A program made the translations under genes and the position numbers. A stretch of DNA of 64,000 bases, taken from positions 9,548,001 to 9,612,000 of the forward strand of contig JANTQA010000029.1 of assembly GCA_027625915.1 (NCBI GenBank). Reading direction: 5' to 3'. The DNA is from Anaeramoeba flamelloides. Taxonomy: Eukaryota > Metamonada > Anaeramoebidae. This document shows positions 44,520 through 57,682 of this stretch, one piece after another. Numbering within the stretch: position 1 is the stretch's first letter; every line of letters starts with the position of its first letter. The notes below the pieces were generated by a model. That model saw nothing but the letters and a program-made list of their open reading frames with translations. It had not been told where the DNA came from and made no database searches.

Positions 44520-46057
44520 TCAAAATTTAGTAATCTTTTGTTTTGCTGATTGAGCAACATATTTGACTGAGTTTGAAATTAGTAAAAGGCCGTCTGTTTC
44601 TTGTAACCAAGCCTTACCGCAGTCGTTTGTTGTAGCTGTCGAAATCGGATGTGTATTTATTACTACGACTGATCCGCAAGCTTGGTTTTTTTGTTTTTCT
44701 GTGATCAGAGGGTATCCATTATCCCATGATGCGATCAAATTGCCGTTATTAATGTTTGCCGAATCGATAACGTGTGCATAAGTTTTGCAGGCAAAGCTTT
44801 GCACTCCGTTCATGATTGGGTGGTCTTTGGAATGGATTGTGCCAAGTTGGCATTGTGACTTTTCGATTCGCTCGCCATAGGTTAACGGGATAAAGTTATC
44901 GTTATAGATTCTTCCTTTAATTTTCTTGTCATCGGAATTGATCAAGGTGTTGATTGCAAAGACAACGAGCCCGACACCCTTTTCAACAGTTTCCGCGAGA
45001 TAATTGCCGAGCTGCTCGGGGCAATTGAGGCTTCCTGTATTTGCGGATCGAAGCACGATCGCGTCATAGCCTTCCAGTTCGCGTACCGACGGGCAATAGG
45101 AATCAACAAAGCATGTGTCCACTCTTCCGATGCCGCCAGATTTGATGTAACTGGCAAGAGCAGCCTGGCGATCGTTGCCCCTTCGGTGCCACGACAGCAG
45201 CAGCACCTTCATTTTTTTGTATTTGGATCCGCTACGGGGGCCGATATACACATCCTTGGAGAGCTTCTTCGACAGGTTGAGCGAGGCGCGCAGAAGGCTT
45301 TGGATCTTGAAATAGCCCGTCTTGCGGAGTTCGTCCAATTCCTCCCAGCCCATGAGGGAGATGTCGATCAAATGCAGATGCTTTTCGACATAGTCCTTGA
45401 CAGTCAGCGATGTCTTGCTGCCCAGTTTTTTGACGTGGCCCTTTGCCCACCGAACCAGCGCCCGGAAGAGGTGTATTTCAGGCGACGAGAGCGAGTCCAG
45501 CTTTAAAATCTCCTGAACAGTTTCTTCGCGGAGACCCAAGAAGCAATTCAATTCCTTCGTAAGCGATCGTGACTTCTTCTCAAGGTATTCCAAGCAGTCT
45601 CTTTTCCATTCGTTCAGACCCAAGTCACAGCACTTTTCATAGTGCTGGATACAGTTGTGGATGTTTAATACCTTTTCAAAATATTTGGAACAATATTCCT
45701 GCAGTTCAAATGTACAAAACTTTTCTCCGATTTGATACAGCTCATAGATATTCTTCTCAGGATCTTTGATTTTCCTTTGGTAAATGTATTGTAAAAATTT
45801 GAAAAATACTTCAGGCTTGCAGTCCTCCATAATGATCTCACTCATTTCAGGATCTTGTGTTTCAACCCATCTCTTATTTTGGAACAAGGTCCTGAAAATC
45901 GGTGAGTTCATCGATAAGATCATCGAGTGTGCATAGATCTCTTCTTCTTCCTTACCTATAATGAAACGTACGTCAGCTAGATCTTTGTTGTTGACCCATT
46001 TTTGGTAAAATTCTTCTAATTTCCCTTTTTTTTTTTGGTTTTCTTTTTTTCCTTCAT
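44520..46057 (-). CDS. BTB-BACK protein with C-terminal class-I-amidotransferase-like domain
   Basis: The order is: BTB (WVNNKDLADVRFIIG, then IYAHSMILSMNSPIFRTLF), an interaction domain typical of Cullin-3 adaptors; BACK-type helices (NCIQHYEKCCDLGLNEWKRD to about residue 215 of the 467-codon ATG frame); then KMKVLLLSWHRRGNDRQAAL, ELEGYDAIVLRSAN, TVEKGVGLVVF, KDHPIMNGVQSFACKTYAHV and NLIASWDNGYPLI. The last set matches the ThuA/amidotransferase-like flavodoxin fold. The elbow after GLVVF has no Cys, so catalysis is unlikely. The ATG at 45923 lies inside the BTB fold. The frame continues upstream without stop; an ATG at 46057 would join it if a run of 11 A were off by one, and otherwise an upstream exon is needed. 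The region 44940-45600 is about half G+C, far above its surroundings. It ends in TGA. Confidence 0.8.
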
Positions 46058-47153
46058 TAGTTTTTGCTGATGATTTATATTTTTTTTTTTTTTTTTTTTT
46101 TTGGTTTGTTGTTTTTTTTTTTTTGTGGTTTAAGTGAAAGACAGGTTTGGCTTTAGTTTAAAATTTGTGAGTTTTTTTTACAACAGGACTAAAAACATTT
46201 ACAAGAATTCATTTAATAACTGAAAAGAGAAAAAAATAATCAAAAAATGAAAACGAAGATCATAAACGAAATTGACCCTATTAAAAATAATTTAAGGTAG
46301 TATTGAAGTTTAATTTAAATATATATTGGAAACGATTCTTTCCGTTTTCCACAAAAATCATGTTAAACTTACAGGAAGTAATGTAATATTGGTTCAATTT
46401 TCATATTGCCAAATTTGAAGGTTTATTTTTAGAATCATATTTTCTTCTTTTTAAGACTTTTTTATATGTCCCTTACTTTTGAGATTTGGTAAAAAGGTCT
46501 CAAAATTATAAATACAAATAATCTCTATGAATTGTTATTTTTGCTTAATGCTGATTTCAATTTTAACTAATAAAAATATAGCAATTTCTCGAAAATATTT
46601 TTGGTCGAGATAAATAATTAAGTTTGGGGAAAGTATTTTTTAAAAATAAAAGGATATCTTGTAATGATCTTAAAAAAATTATTTTTTTTTTATATTGTGT
46701 TTTGGTTTCTGAAATGGATGGGTTTTACTCATTTATACAATTTATTAATTTGAGTGTATTTATTGAAATCCAAACTACATTTTTTCAAATATAAAAATGA
46801 AAAGAAGCCACTGGTTTTTTTTATAATTAATTGAGTTTATTCTAGCAAGTATGAAAAAAATTTTTGAGTATTATGTCGATACATCTAGATTCTGATAAGA
46901 ATTTTTTTTTATTTTATTATTATTTTTTAATTATTAATATTTAAACCAATTTAACTAACTGGGGTGTATTTGATTAAATAAATCAAAATTTGATAAAAAG
47001 CTAAACCAAAGTTTATCAAATAAAATTGAGATCTATTTAGTAAAATTTTTTATTCTTTTAATTTTGAAAAAAGTGGTTTTTTTTTTTTAAAATATGAATA
47101 AATATTGTAAAAAATTTTATAAAAAAAGATTAACAACTTTTTTCAAATTTTAA

Positions 47154-47925
47154 GGGATTATTTGTACACTAGAATCTTCTAAATTAAATTTCATTGAAAT
47201 TATGTTGAAATTGTAATAGCATACTAAAGTTTAAATTACATAAAAAATCTATGATAAATCTTATTGAGAAATAAATTATTGGATTTTTAACTGATAATCA
47301 CTAGTAAAAATTTTTATTTTCGTAATTTTTTTTTTTTTTAATTATTATTTTTCTAAATCTAAATATAAAAACCGAAATAATATTATATTCCAACAGTTTG
47401 AAGAATTCATATTTAGAACCACTAAAAGTAACTATTTTTCAATTTTTTATTTTTAATTTCATAAGATTTATTCAATAATTATTAAGATAAAAATCCAAAG
47501 TCTGATTATTTTGATTTTCTTTCTTCGAAGCTAATTATATTTTCTATATATTTCCAATGTTTGTTAATAAAATTTGTTAAAATAATCTTTGAGTTAATTA
47601 TATATTTTTTTTAACAAAAGTTGATTTTTTAGAACTAAACTACATTTTAAGATAAAATAAAGAAAGATATTTTGCAACTTTGGTTGTAAGAATATAGATG
47701 ATTCAACATTTAAATTTGTATCGAAATGCATATTATTTTCTGAAATTCTTGGAATTTTTTAGTAATAAAATTATCTTTTTTAATTGTTAATATTGAACTT
47801 AATACTGCTCGACTAATTGATTTTTAGAGATATTTTAATGATGGCGAATCAATGTATTTTCTACCCAATAATACCATATTTACATCTTTGGTTTCAATTA
47901 GTTAAAATCTAATACCTAAAAGAAT
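47154..47925. repeat. Sister copy of the TTAA element at 29017-29778
   Basis: TTAA at 47150-47153 is followed by GGGATTATTTGTACAC. The whole interior aligns in order with the other copy, including AATTCATATTTAGA, AAGTAACTATTTTT, AAAGATATTTTGCAACTTTG and TTTAAATTTGTATCGAAATG. The right end is degraded (CTTTGGTTTC in place of CTTTGGTCGT). The left arm of the internal hairpin is not conserved here. Confidence 0.65.
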
Positions 47926-48139
47926 TAAAAAAACTTTCTTAATGATATCAATTTCATTTTGAAAGTTTTTTTTTTTTTTCAAATAAATGGCAGCAATCTT
48001 AAGATTTAATTAACCCAAATAATGAATCAAAAATGAATTCAAACCCTATTTTAGTCCTTAACAATATTTTAATTTAAAAATTTTGGAATTGATTACATAA
48101 TATATATAATAATCCTTTAGTATACATTAAAAAATAATG

Positions 48140-48420
48140 ATTAAATCTGATTAGTGATCCATATAAACATCATTCTAAATCATACAAAGTCTAATATTTT
48201 GAAAATTAAAAAAAAATAATATCAAAAACTAAAAAAAAGTGAGTTAAAATTTTTGAAATGAGCATTAAGGATTTTTATTTATGAAATTTCCACTGAAAAA
48301 AAGTTGGACAACAAGATTTTTTAACTAATAATTAAATTCATTTTAAAAGACATTACATTGTCTCAATTTTACTGAATGATTATTTGTCTTTTCGAAATTT
48401 TTTTTTTATTCAAATGATCT
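48140..48420 (-). repeat. Dispersed repeat, unfilled copy of 27050-27670
   Basis: On the minus strand ATTGAGACAATGTAATGTC, TTTTAAAATGAATTTAATTA, CTTTTTTTCAGT, GCTCATTTCAAAAATTTTAA and AATCAGATTT follow 27050-27096 and 27485-27670 without the block 27100-27470. Confidence 0.6.
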
Positions 48421-48817
48421 TTTGCAAAAGAAAAAGAAAAAGAAAAAAAAAGAGAAATTGAAAAAAAAAAAAAAATAAAAACTTGAATAAGAAAAAATAA
48501 GAAAAAGAAAAATCAAAACAAAAATTTACAAAATGATCTAAAAAATGATTCTGATCCAAACATTTGAAAATATTTTTTTGATAAGTTACTGGGAAGAAGC
48601 CCTCAAAACAACTTCCATTAACATTATAAAGTGATTCAAAAATTTTGAAATCTAGTTTACATTATATTTGTTCATCTGGAAATACAAATGAAATTATTAT
48701 CTTTTTATTATTTTTCTTCTTCGTTTCTCTATTTTTTATTTTGATAAATTTTCTTGATTTACTTGTTTTCTCTCAATAAATAAATAAATATCAACAAAAG
48801 TTTCGAAAAACAAATTA

Positions 48818-49250
48818 CCGTTGTGGAAAAAAAGTGAAACATGGAAAAAAAGTGAAACATGGTTTTTAATTGGGAACATTACTGAAAATAAAAAGCAAAA
48901 CCAATAAAAAGAAGAAACCAATTAACTTCAAATAACAACCCATTATATTATTTCCAATCAACCTAACAAATACAATTTAAATCTACTTGATTTATCAAAA
49001 TTATTGGTGTGGTTTTGGAGATCTCAAAAATAGTCAATTTTTTGAACAAATTTTTAATAATTGATCAATCAAAGAAAAACCCCATACCAAAAGATAATAT
49101 AAAAAAAACTATTATTGTGGCGAATACTTCATTTTGTCTTTATTTATTTATTTATTCTTTTTTTCATTGATCTTACTTTGAATTTTCAGTAAGGTTCCCA
49201 GTTAAAAACCGTGTTTCACCTTTTTTCTGTTTCACTTTTTTTCCACAACG
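48818..49250. repeat. Miniature element, ends CCGTTGTGG, TTA duplication
   Basis: The inverted ends match for about 50 bases. The left is CCGTTGTGGAAAAAAAGTGA with a partly doubled GAAAAAAAGTGAAACATG unit; the right is its complement ending CCACAACGG. TTA at 48815-48817 and 49251-49253 is a likely 3-bp target duplication, the length used by PIF/Harbinger-type elements. The 433-bp body has no transposase frame. Confidence 0.75.
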
Positions 49251-49515
49251 GTTAGTTCACTTCATTACAATGCAAATATTTAAAAAAAAAAAAAAAAAAC
49301 TGAAAATATCACTTTAAATAGTAAATAAAACATTATTTAAAAGAATAAAAAAAATAATCAACAAAACAATGAATGAATAAATGATTAATTAATTAAATAA
49401 TTAATCAATTTTATAATTTTTAAGTTAGACGTTTTTTTTATATATATAATTATATATATAATCTTAAATAAAATATTCTAAAATTAATTATTAAAAAAAC
49501 AAAGAAATAAATTAT

Positions 49516-50596
49516 TTATTTTGCGCTTATTTTTTGTTTATAATTCTTACTAATTTTCCATTCTAACAAATCCCCGTTTCTACTTAAAGAATAAAGAATT
49601 AAAGAATCTAAGGATGGAATTAAAGAAATGATGGGGCTATTTTGGTGAGATTTAATTTCACAGATGAAATTAAAATACATATCATCGTAAACTAAAATAT
49701 TTCCATTCTGCATTCCGACAAATAGTACATTTCTTTCTGCGCCTCTGATACCATCGGTGAAAAGCAAGGATCGAACTTTTCCTTGCACACCCTTATTTAA
49801 AGTGATTGTGTGTAATAAGAACCCGTTAATATTATAAAAGCGGATTTGGTTCTGCTTTGTGACTTTGGAATTGGCGAAGGTTACAATATCGCCTGTGATT
49901 TTGGAAATATCGATACAGGAAACCGGTCCGATGTGGTCATTTAAGGAGCAAACCAATTTAAACCTGTTTAGATCCCAGATGATTGCTGTTTTATCTTTGG
50001 ATCCAGAAAGGAAAACATGCCACTCCGTTGAATGCTTTAGTGTTATTATATGATCATTATGACCATATAAGAATTTTTTCACTTTCAAATTACAAATTTT
50101 GGAGCTTTTTTTGATTATATTCCAAATGGTAATGTACGAGTTTTTTCCCGCTGTTAACAGCAACCCTCGTTGTTCGATTGAAACCGCGGAAAAGATTTGG
50201 TCATTAAAAGGTATTTCTTTAAAAAAATTGATTTTTTTGTTTTCTGAGTCACCAATTAATAAATACCTGTCCCATGGATTCCAAGATACATCAATTTTAT
50301 TAATTATATCGATATAACAATTATTCCTTTTCATTATAATTGGTGTCTTTTTTACATTATCATAAATTAATTTATCAATTCTTTCAGAAGGATATTTTTT
50401 AATAATATACGGAGTTAAATATTCCGGTTTGATGAATATCTTTATTTGCTTTAAATTATTGCTTTTTATTCCACCATATTTGTTTGCAATATTGTCTTGA
50501 TTGTGTACATCGTCTAAAGAGCTTATCATTGATGAATATCCATCATGTATATTGATTTGATTTTTGGATGAAGGTATTTTTAGGTTTATTTTGGAT

Positions 50597-50652
<56 letters not shown>

Positions 50653-53600
50653 GCTGTTTTTGTTGTTGTTTTTGTTGTTGTTGTTGGTGGTGGTGTTGTT
50701 GTTGATTATTAACTCACTTTCAGTGGATAATATATTAGTCACTCTGTTTGAACGGTTCACATTATTTTTTTTACTGGTTTTGCTTTTTTTACTTGCTTTG
50801 CTTCTTGATCTTTTTAAAAAATTAAATTTCTCAAAATTGATTTTTTTCCTTTTGGGGTGTGGCTTTTCTTTAAACAATTGCACTGGGCATTGACCAAAGC
50901 TTTTTATTGAAGCATAAATCCCCATTTTGGTAGTTTCGTCTTCAATCGAAACTGTATCAATAATAGTTTCATAGGTATTGGGATGGAAAACATTCAAGGC
51001 CCGTTTCGCCTCAACGCCCTGTTGCTTATAGCCAAAAATTAGATCGATCCATTGGTTTAGATTTTCGCTGACGTGTTCAGATTCTAAGGCCTGTATTTGC
51101 TTCCGAATAAACAGTCGTACATCATTACTGCACCATGGTGGTAATTCGACATCGTCTACTCTTTCTTGATCGCATTTGATACCAAAATCATACCCATTTA
51201 AATTAATTAAAAATTCTGGCAAATAAAAAAATTCAGGAGTCAATTCCTTGACGTCAGTTAAAGACAATTTGGAACTTAGAGTGTACATATGCGGCAGGCT
51301 ATCAAACATTCGGTCAGGGATGTCGAATTTATTCGATTGGAAATCGATCATCAGCTCTGCAAATGGCTCGATCCTGACTAAATAATACAAAACGGTGCCA
51401 TAATTGGAATAATGGGAGCCATAGTGGTAAGGCTCTTCGTTGAATGATACCAATTCTTTATAATTCCTGATATATTTTTTTTTCCTGTCCTCGGTTTGTG
51501 CGCCCATTGGCTTTGCGATATCCCGGAAGTGCTTGGAATCCGTTAAATCGATTTCATTTGATTTATAATCAGAAATCACATTTGGGAAAATCGGATATTG
51601 TGCTAAATTCGTATAGCTCCTTCCTGAAAATGTGTTTAACATCATTAAATATTTAAAATTTGAGATTTTACGATCAACCCATAATTTTGTGAATTGATTG
51701 AAAATGTAATTATTCAAATTCTGATCATCATAAGAATTTAAATTTGGTAATTCAAAGGTGTTCAAGATATTATAAAAATTATCTCGATCATTTTCACTTT
51801 GAAATGAAAAGAAAATGTTTTTACCATTAATGAAAAAAAATTCCAAACCTTTGTTTTCTAATAAATACCTTTGCTTTAATAACATTTTAATATCCTGGTA
51901 TTTCATTTTTTTAAATCCAATTATTTTATTATTATTGTTGTTGTTATTATTATTATTTTCGTTATGATTTTCACTGTAAATATTATTATTATTATTGTTG
52001 TTATCATTTGAATTATTTTTATTATTGTATTTTTTTTTTTTTTTATGATTTGTATTTTGATTATTATTTTGATCATTATTATGAAAAATAAAAAAATTCA
52101 AATACTTTTTCCCAAATACTATTTCACCTTCTAATTCTTGAAAATGATAAATTAAAGTACATTTAAATTGACTTTTTTTTAAATTTTCTACTATTTCAAA
52201 TTCTTTATAAATACCATTTTGATCAAAATCAGGAAATGATAACAATATTGATAAAAAATCATTAGAGTTTATTAAATCATTTTCGTTATTTTTATTATCA
52301 TTATTATAACTATCTTCTTCTTCATCATTACCATTATCATCAACCACAAAATCATTATCATCATTACTAATAATTTTCTGATTGTTGTTATTATAAATTT
52401 TATTTAATAACTCTGGATAATCTTTTTGATAAAAATCATAATTTTTTTTTGATTCAATTTTATATTTTAAATTCTTTTCATTTTTTTTTATAGTAACTAA
52501 ATTTATATCATCAATTGGAAAATAAGTAGAAAACTTGATATGTTGATTTTTGATTCCATCTAAGGAATGGTATTTTTTTCGTTTTAATCTCCCTCGAATC
52601 CTATCTGGTCCTTCTGTGTTATCAATAATGTATAAAATGATTTTTGGTTTTTGATAAAATAAAGCTCTTTCTTGTTCCATTTCTTTAATTATTTTTTTCC
52701 ATCTTTTAGAAATTAAAGAATTAAATTTATTATTTTTTTTTTGTTGAATGATGATTGATTTTTGTGATTGATGATTCAAAATTAAATGACTATTAATTAA
52801 TTGATTAGAAATTTCATAAATTAATAATTGATTTTTTTTTTTTTTTTCAAAAATTTGATTAATTGTTTTTTTGATTTTGATTAAAAAATTATTATAATTT
52901 TTTTTTTCGAAAGATTGCTTCCAATTCTCATAAGTTTTTTTTGTTTGTGACAAAATTAATTCTAAATTTATGTTCCCTTTATCCTTATTGCTATTATTGT
53001 ATTGGTTATCTTTATTCTTGCTATTTGTATTCTTAAGATTATTTCTTTCATTATTATTATTATTATCATTCTGAAGAAAAGGACTAATTTCTTTATCTTT
53101 TTTATTATTCATATTATTTTTTCGAAATGATTTTAATAAATTATTTTTTTTTAATTTTTTAGATTTTTCAAAAAAATTTAATAAAATATGATTAATTTTA
53201 AATCGAATTTTTTCGTTATTTGTTCTTTTAATAATTTTTATTAATAAATATAAAAAAATATTGATTATTTTTTCATTATTTTCAACATATTTTATTAAAA
53301 TTTCATTTCTCGAAAAAAAGTCTAAAGAAAAATAGATGAAATCATTTTGATTATATTGATAATCCAAAGAAATTAAAATAATCTTGATAATTAATTTTTT
53401 TAAATTATTAATAATTTTTTTTTTTTGTTTAAATTTTTTCATTTGTATGATTAATTGTAATATGTTTACTAAATAATTTAATAATTGTTTAATAAACGTT
53501 AAATCACTTTCTTGAATTGGAATTTTTAAAAATTTAAAATTATTTTGTAGTTTTTTCTTTTTGTTATTAAAATTTTCCTCACCATCATCATCACCATCAT

Positions 53601-56600
53601 CATTGTTGTTAGTATTATTACCACTGCTGTTACTATACCTACTATCGAGACTACTACTTCTACTACTATGATTTTGATTCTTATTTTCGTTTTTTTTTTT
53701 ATTATTATTAATCTTCTTTTTATTTTCATTGTCATTATTATTTTTATTTTGATCATTCTTGTTCTCCTTCTCATTAATACTCAAATTACAAAAAAAGTAA
53801 ACACAATAATTTATAACAAATTTAAAAAATTGATTCAAATTTTTTTGAAATTGATTTTTATGGATCATCAAGATCAATTCATCCTTTTCAGAAAAAAATT
53901 TCATAATTTGAAGTAAAATAAATTGCTGTATTGATCTGATATTTAAATTTAAATAATTATTAATATTTTCAAAATTAAAAATTAATTCGTAAATTATATT
54001 GTCGATTCCATTTTCAAGATGAATAGCAAAAATACTAATTAATTTATAAAACTCTAACAGGGGTTGTATTATTGTTTTTTGGATATCCTTTGGTTTCTTA
54101 TCAGGATTTTTTAAAAAATAATTCAAAATATTATTAGTTTTTTTATTGTATATTTGAGTTGACATAATGTTACATAACAAACCCCTAAAATTATTTTTCA
54201 TTATTTTTAATCGGAATTTATAATCACCCTGTAAAAACAGTCCATATAAATTCTTAATAATATAATATTTTTGTAATTTATTATTACTGTTTAAAAGAAT
54301 ATATAATAATGGTTGTGCTTTATAATATTTCATAACAAAAATAAATAATAAATTTATTGTTTCTTTATTTGGTTCATATTTTGATAATTGTTGACCAATT
54401 AAATTAAATCCAGATGTTGTTTTAATTTTTTTATAAATTGCTTTATTTTTAATTAAAATTTTGATTAGTTTTAATAATTGGTTTCTGATTTTTAAAGATT
54501 TATGTCCTATTAGCGATAAAATGTTATTAATTGGAAAATTATTAATAAATTTTTTAATTTCTAAACTTGTTGATTGTTTTTTAATAATTTTTTTTATTAA
54601 TCCAAATAACAAAAATTGAGTTTCAATTATAATATCTTTTTTAGTTTTTATATGAATTTTTAATTTTAATTTGTTTTTTTCTTTTTTCTTATTTTGATCT
54701 TTATCTATTTTTTTTTGTTCTTTTTGTTCGCTTTCATCAACACTTTCCCCGTGTTCTTTTTTTTGTTTGTTGCCATTTTCCTCTTTATTTACTTCCTTTT
54801 CGTCTTCATTTTGTTGATTTTTTTCTTTTTTGTTTTCAAAGTTGTCAAGATGTATTTGTTTTACACCTTTAATTGGCTTTGGAGATGGGTTTTCGTTTTC
54901 ATCTTCATTTTCTGGGTTTTTTTCATATTCTTTTTCATATTTCATTTTATGTTCCCTGCCACTTCCCCCATTATCTTTTTTTTGTTTATTTTGTTTAATT
55001 CCGTTTTTCTCTTCATTTTCGTTTTTCTCTTCCTTTTCGTTTTTTTCTTCATTTTCTCCCCTTCCTTGATCTGTTTCCACTTCTTGTCCCCCTTTTCCCC
55101 ATTCTTGATCATTTTCTTCCCTTTCTTCTTCTTTTTTAACATTTTCTTCTTGCTCTCGTTCATTCCTTTTGTTTATTTTAATTTGATTCTCTTTTTCTCT
55201 TTGATTTTCTTTTTTTTCTATTTGTTTTTCTTTTTCATGATCATTTTTCACTTTCTTTTCTTTAAATAATTTATTTTTTTTTGATGATCTACTTGTTGTA
55301 ATATTTCGAACAATTTTCCTATATTTGGGGATTACTTGAATTTGTAAAATGAAATTCAAAATTTTTTGATATTCTTTTTCTGTATTAATTATATTTTTAA
55401 TAAAAAAAATAATATAGGGCAATAATTCAATTGTTAACCCTTTATTATTTTTCAAAATTTCTAAAATCTTTTGTAAAGTTTTGAATTTTTTTAATATTTT
55501 TATATTAAAAATTCTATTTCGGTTAGAGTGCATAATTAAAGAATTCAGAGCATTAAATAAATATTTTTTGATAGTTATTGTAGAATTTTCCCAAATATCC
55601 CAATTTAGTATTAAGTATTGGATTGGTTCAATTTTGATAATTATTTCATTAACTGCAAATTTTGGTGGGAAGTTGTTCATTAAATTTGCCTTGTGTCCGT
55701 AAATGGAAATTAAACCAGAGATTCTAAAAATATGATTAATTAAATCAATTGATAAATTCCATTCATTTTTTATTAATAGTCTTGAAATTAATGGGAATAT
55801 TATTTTTTCATTTTTGATTAAAAAATGTGGTTCTGAATTCAAAAATGGTTCAACTAATTTTATTGAATTAACCTGATATTTTTTTTCACGGACTAAGCAT
55901 TGTGCTAAAAAATATAATATTGCGTTAATGCCTCCTAAAGAAGATAAAGAATGTTTTATGTTTTTTCTTTTGATATTATTGATATTATATGTAAATTTTA
56001 ATTTGATTGGTTGGAAAATATAATCAATGTTATTATTATTATTTTGATCATTATTGCCATTATTGGTTAGATTTTTATTATTTTTATTCAGGATGGTTTG
56101 AATGCCTTTATTTTGGTTGTTATTTTGGTTATTACTATTATTATTATTTCCATCATTATTATTTGGATTATTGCTATTGTTCTTATTAGTATTATTATCA
56201 TTGCTGTTACCACTTCTATTATTATTACTACCACCACCGCTGCTATTAATATTAATATTTTGATCATTAATGTTTTTATTAATGTTCTTAAATGGTTTTG
56301 GCTTTTTTATTAAGGCTAAAGATTTATCCTTGCAAGAAAGTAATAAGATTTTTTCTTTAATAGTTGATATCGAAATTGAATTCTTATTAATGATGATATC
56401 CTTATTTTCTCTCAAAATATCTTCGTAATCTCTATGTAATTGTAATAAAGCGTTTAAATTTATATTGGTTTGAAATTTGCCTTTGAACAATTTGTCATAT
56501 TGTGGTCCCAATAAAAATAATAATAATATTTCTCTTTTAGTTAAGGAATCATTAAATAAATAGTAATTGGCTAAATACCATTGTCTATTTATGAAATGAA

Positions 56601-57602
56601 AATTTTTCGAAATACTGTTATTAAAATAAAAAGTAAAATTTTTATTATGGAAATTCAAAATGGGTATCTTAATTTCTGTTTTTAAGACACCATTTGAAAA
56701 TATTTTCAATTTTGATTGATTATTTTTTCTTAGAATTTTACTATTAATATAATTTATTGTTAAATTATTCCATTGGTTAATTTTAATATTGATATTTTGA
56801 AAAGTTTTCTTGAATATATTTTTTTTGAATTGGATAATTAAATTTCCTTTTTTATTAATTAATAAATTAAAAAAATCGGAACCAGACTTTAATTTAAATA
56901 TATTTATTAAATTTATTTTTAAATCATCATCATTATTCTTAATCTTCTTATTATTATTATTCTTTTTATTGTTATTATTCTTCTTAGCCCTATTGTTTGG
57001 ATGCTTATTATTGAATTTAATTGTACCAAAATTAACAATTTTAAACCAAATTGAAATTGAAAAAGATGGAATATTTTGAACAAAATTATTTTTTAAATTA
57101 TCTAATAGTGCAATTCCACATTTTTTTTGTTCTGTTGAATTAAAATAAAGAAATGAATTGGGTGTTAAAGGCTCAGGGAAAAGAGAAATTAAAGTTGATA
57201 AAAAATTTAAAGGAAAAGATTTGAAAGTAAAGAATTTTAAAAATGATTTGGTTTCTTTAATTGATATTGAAAATTTTCCTAAAATTTTTATTAATTTGAT
57301 TAATTTTTTTTGGTAGATATTTTGTTCATTTTTTAAAATTGAAGAGTAATTTATAAAAATGTTTTCTAAAAATGATACTGATGATAGTTTTGATAAATTA
57401 TAAATATTATTAAAAATTTGGTTTTTACATATTAATAATAAATTATTAAAATAATTAGGTATTTTATTTTTAATTTGAATTTTTATGGATATTAATTTAA
57501 AAATTAAAGAAAATGTTTCTGGAAATTTTATTAAATAATTTTTGTTTTGTTTTGAATTGTTTAGTGTTGATTTTATATTATTATTATTATTAGTGTTGAT
57601 TA

Positions 57603-57682
<80 letters not shown>

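Larger units (their letters stand above)
46058..49515. other. Gene-free interval with two identifiable elements
   Basis: No exon is supported. It holds the sister TTAA element (47154-47925), a dispersed repeat (48140-48420) and a TTA-flanked element (48818-49250). The 61-codon minus-strand frame at 48736-48921 overlaps that element's end and is not a gene. Confidence 0.5.

Noticed and set aside
45186-45506. 106-codon plus-strand frame and similar frames over 44563-45769
   Set aside because: They exist only because the BTB gene is G+C-rich and has few stops in other frames.
54694-55269. 191-codon plus-strand frame, almost all Phe/Leu/Ile
   Set aside because: It is antisense to the Lys/Glu block of the BEACH gene; the composition is simply the complement of AAA/GAA codons.
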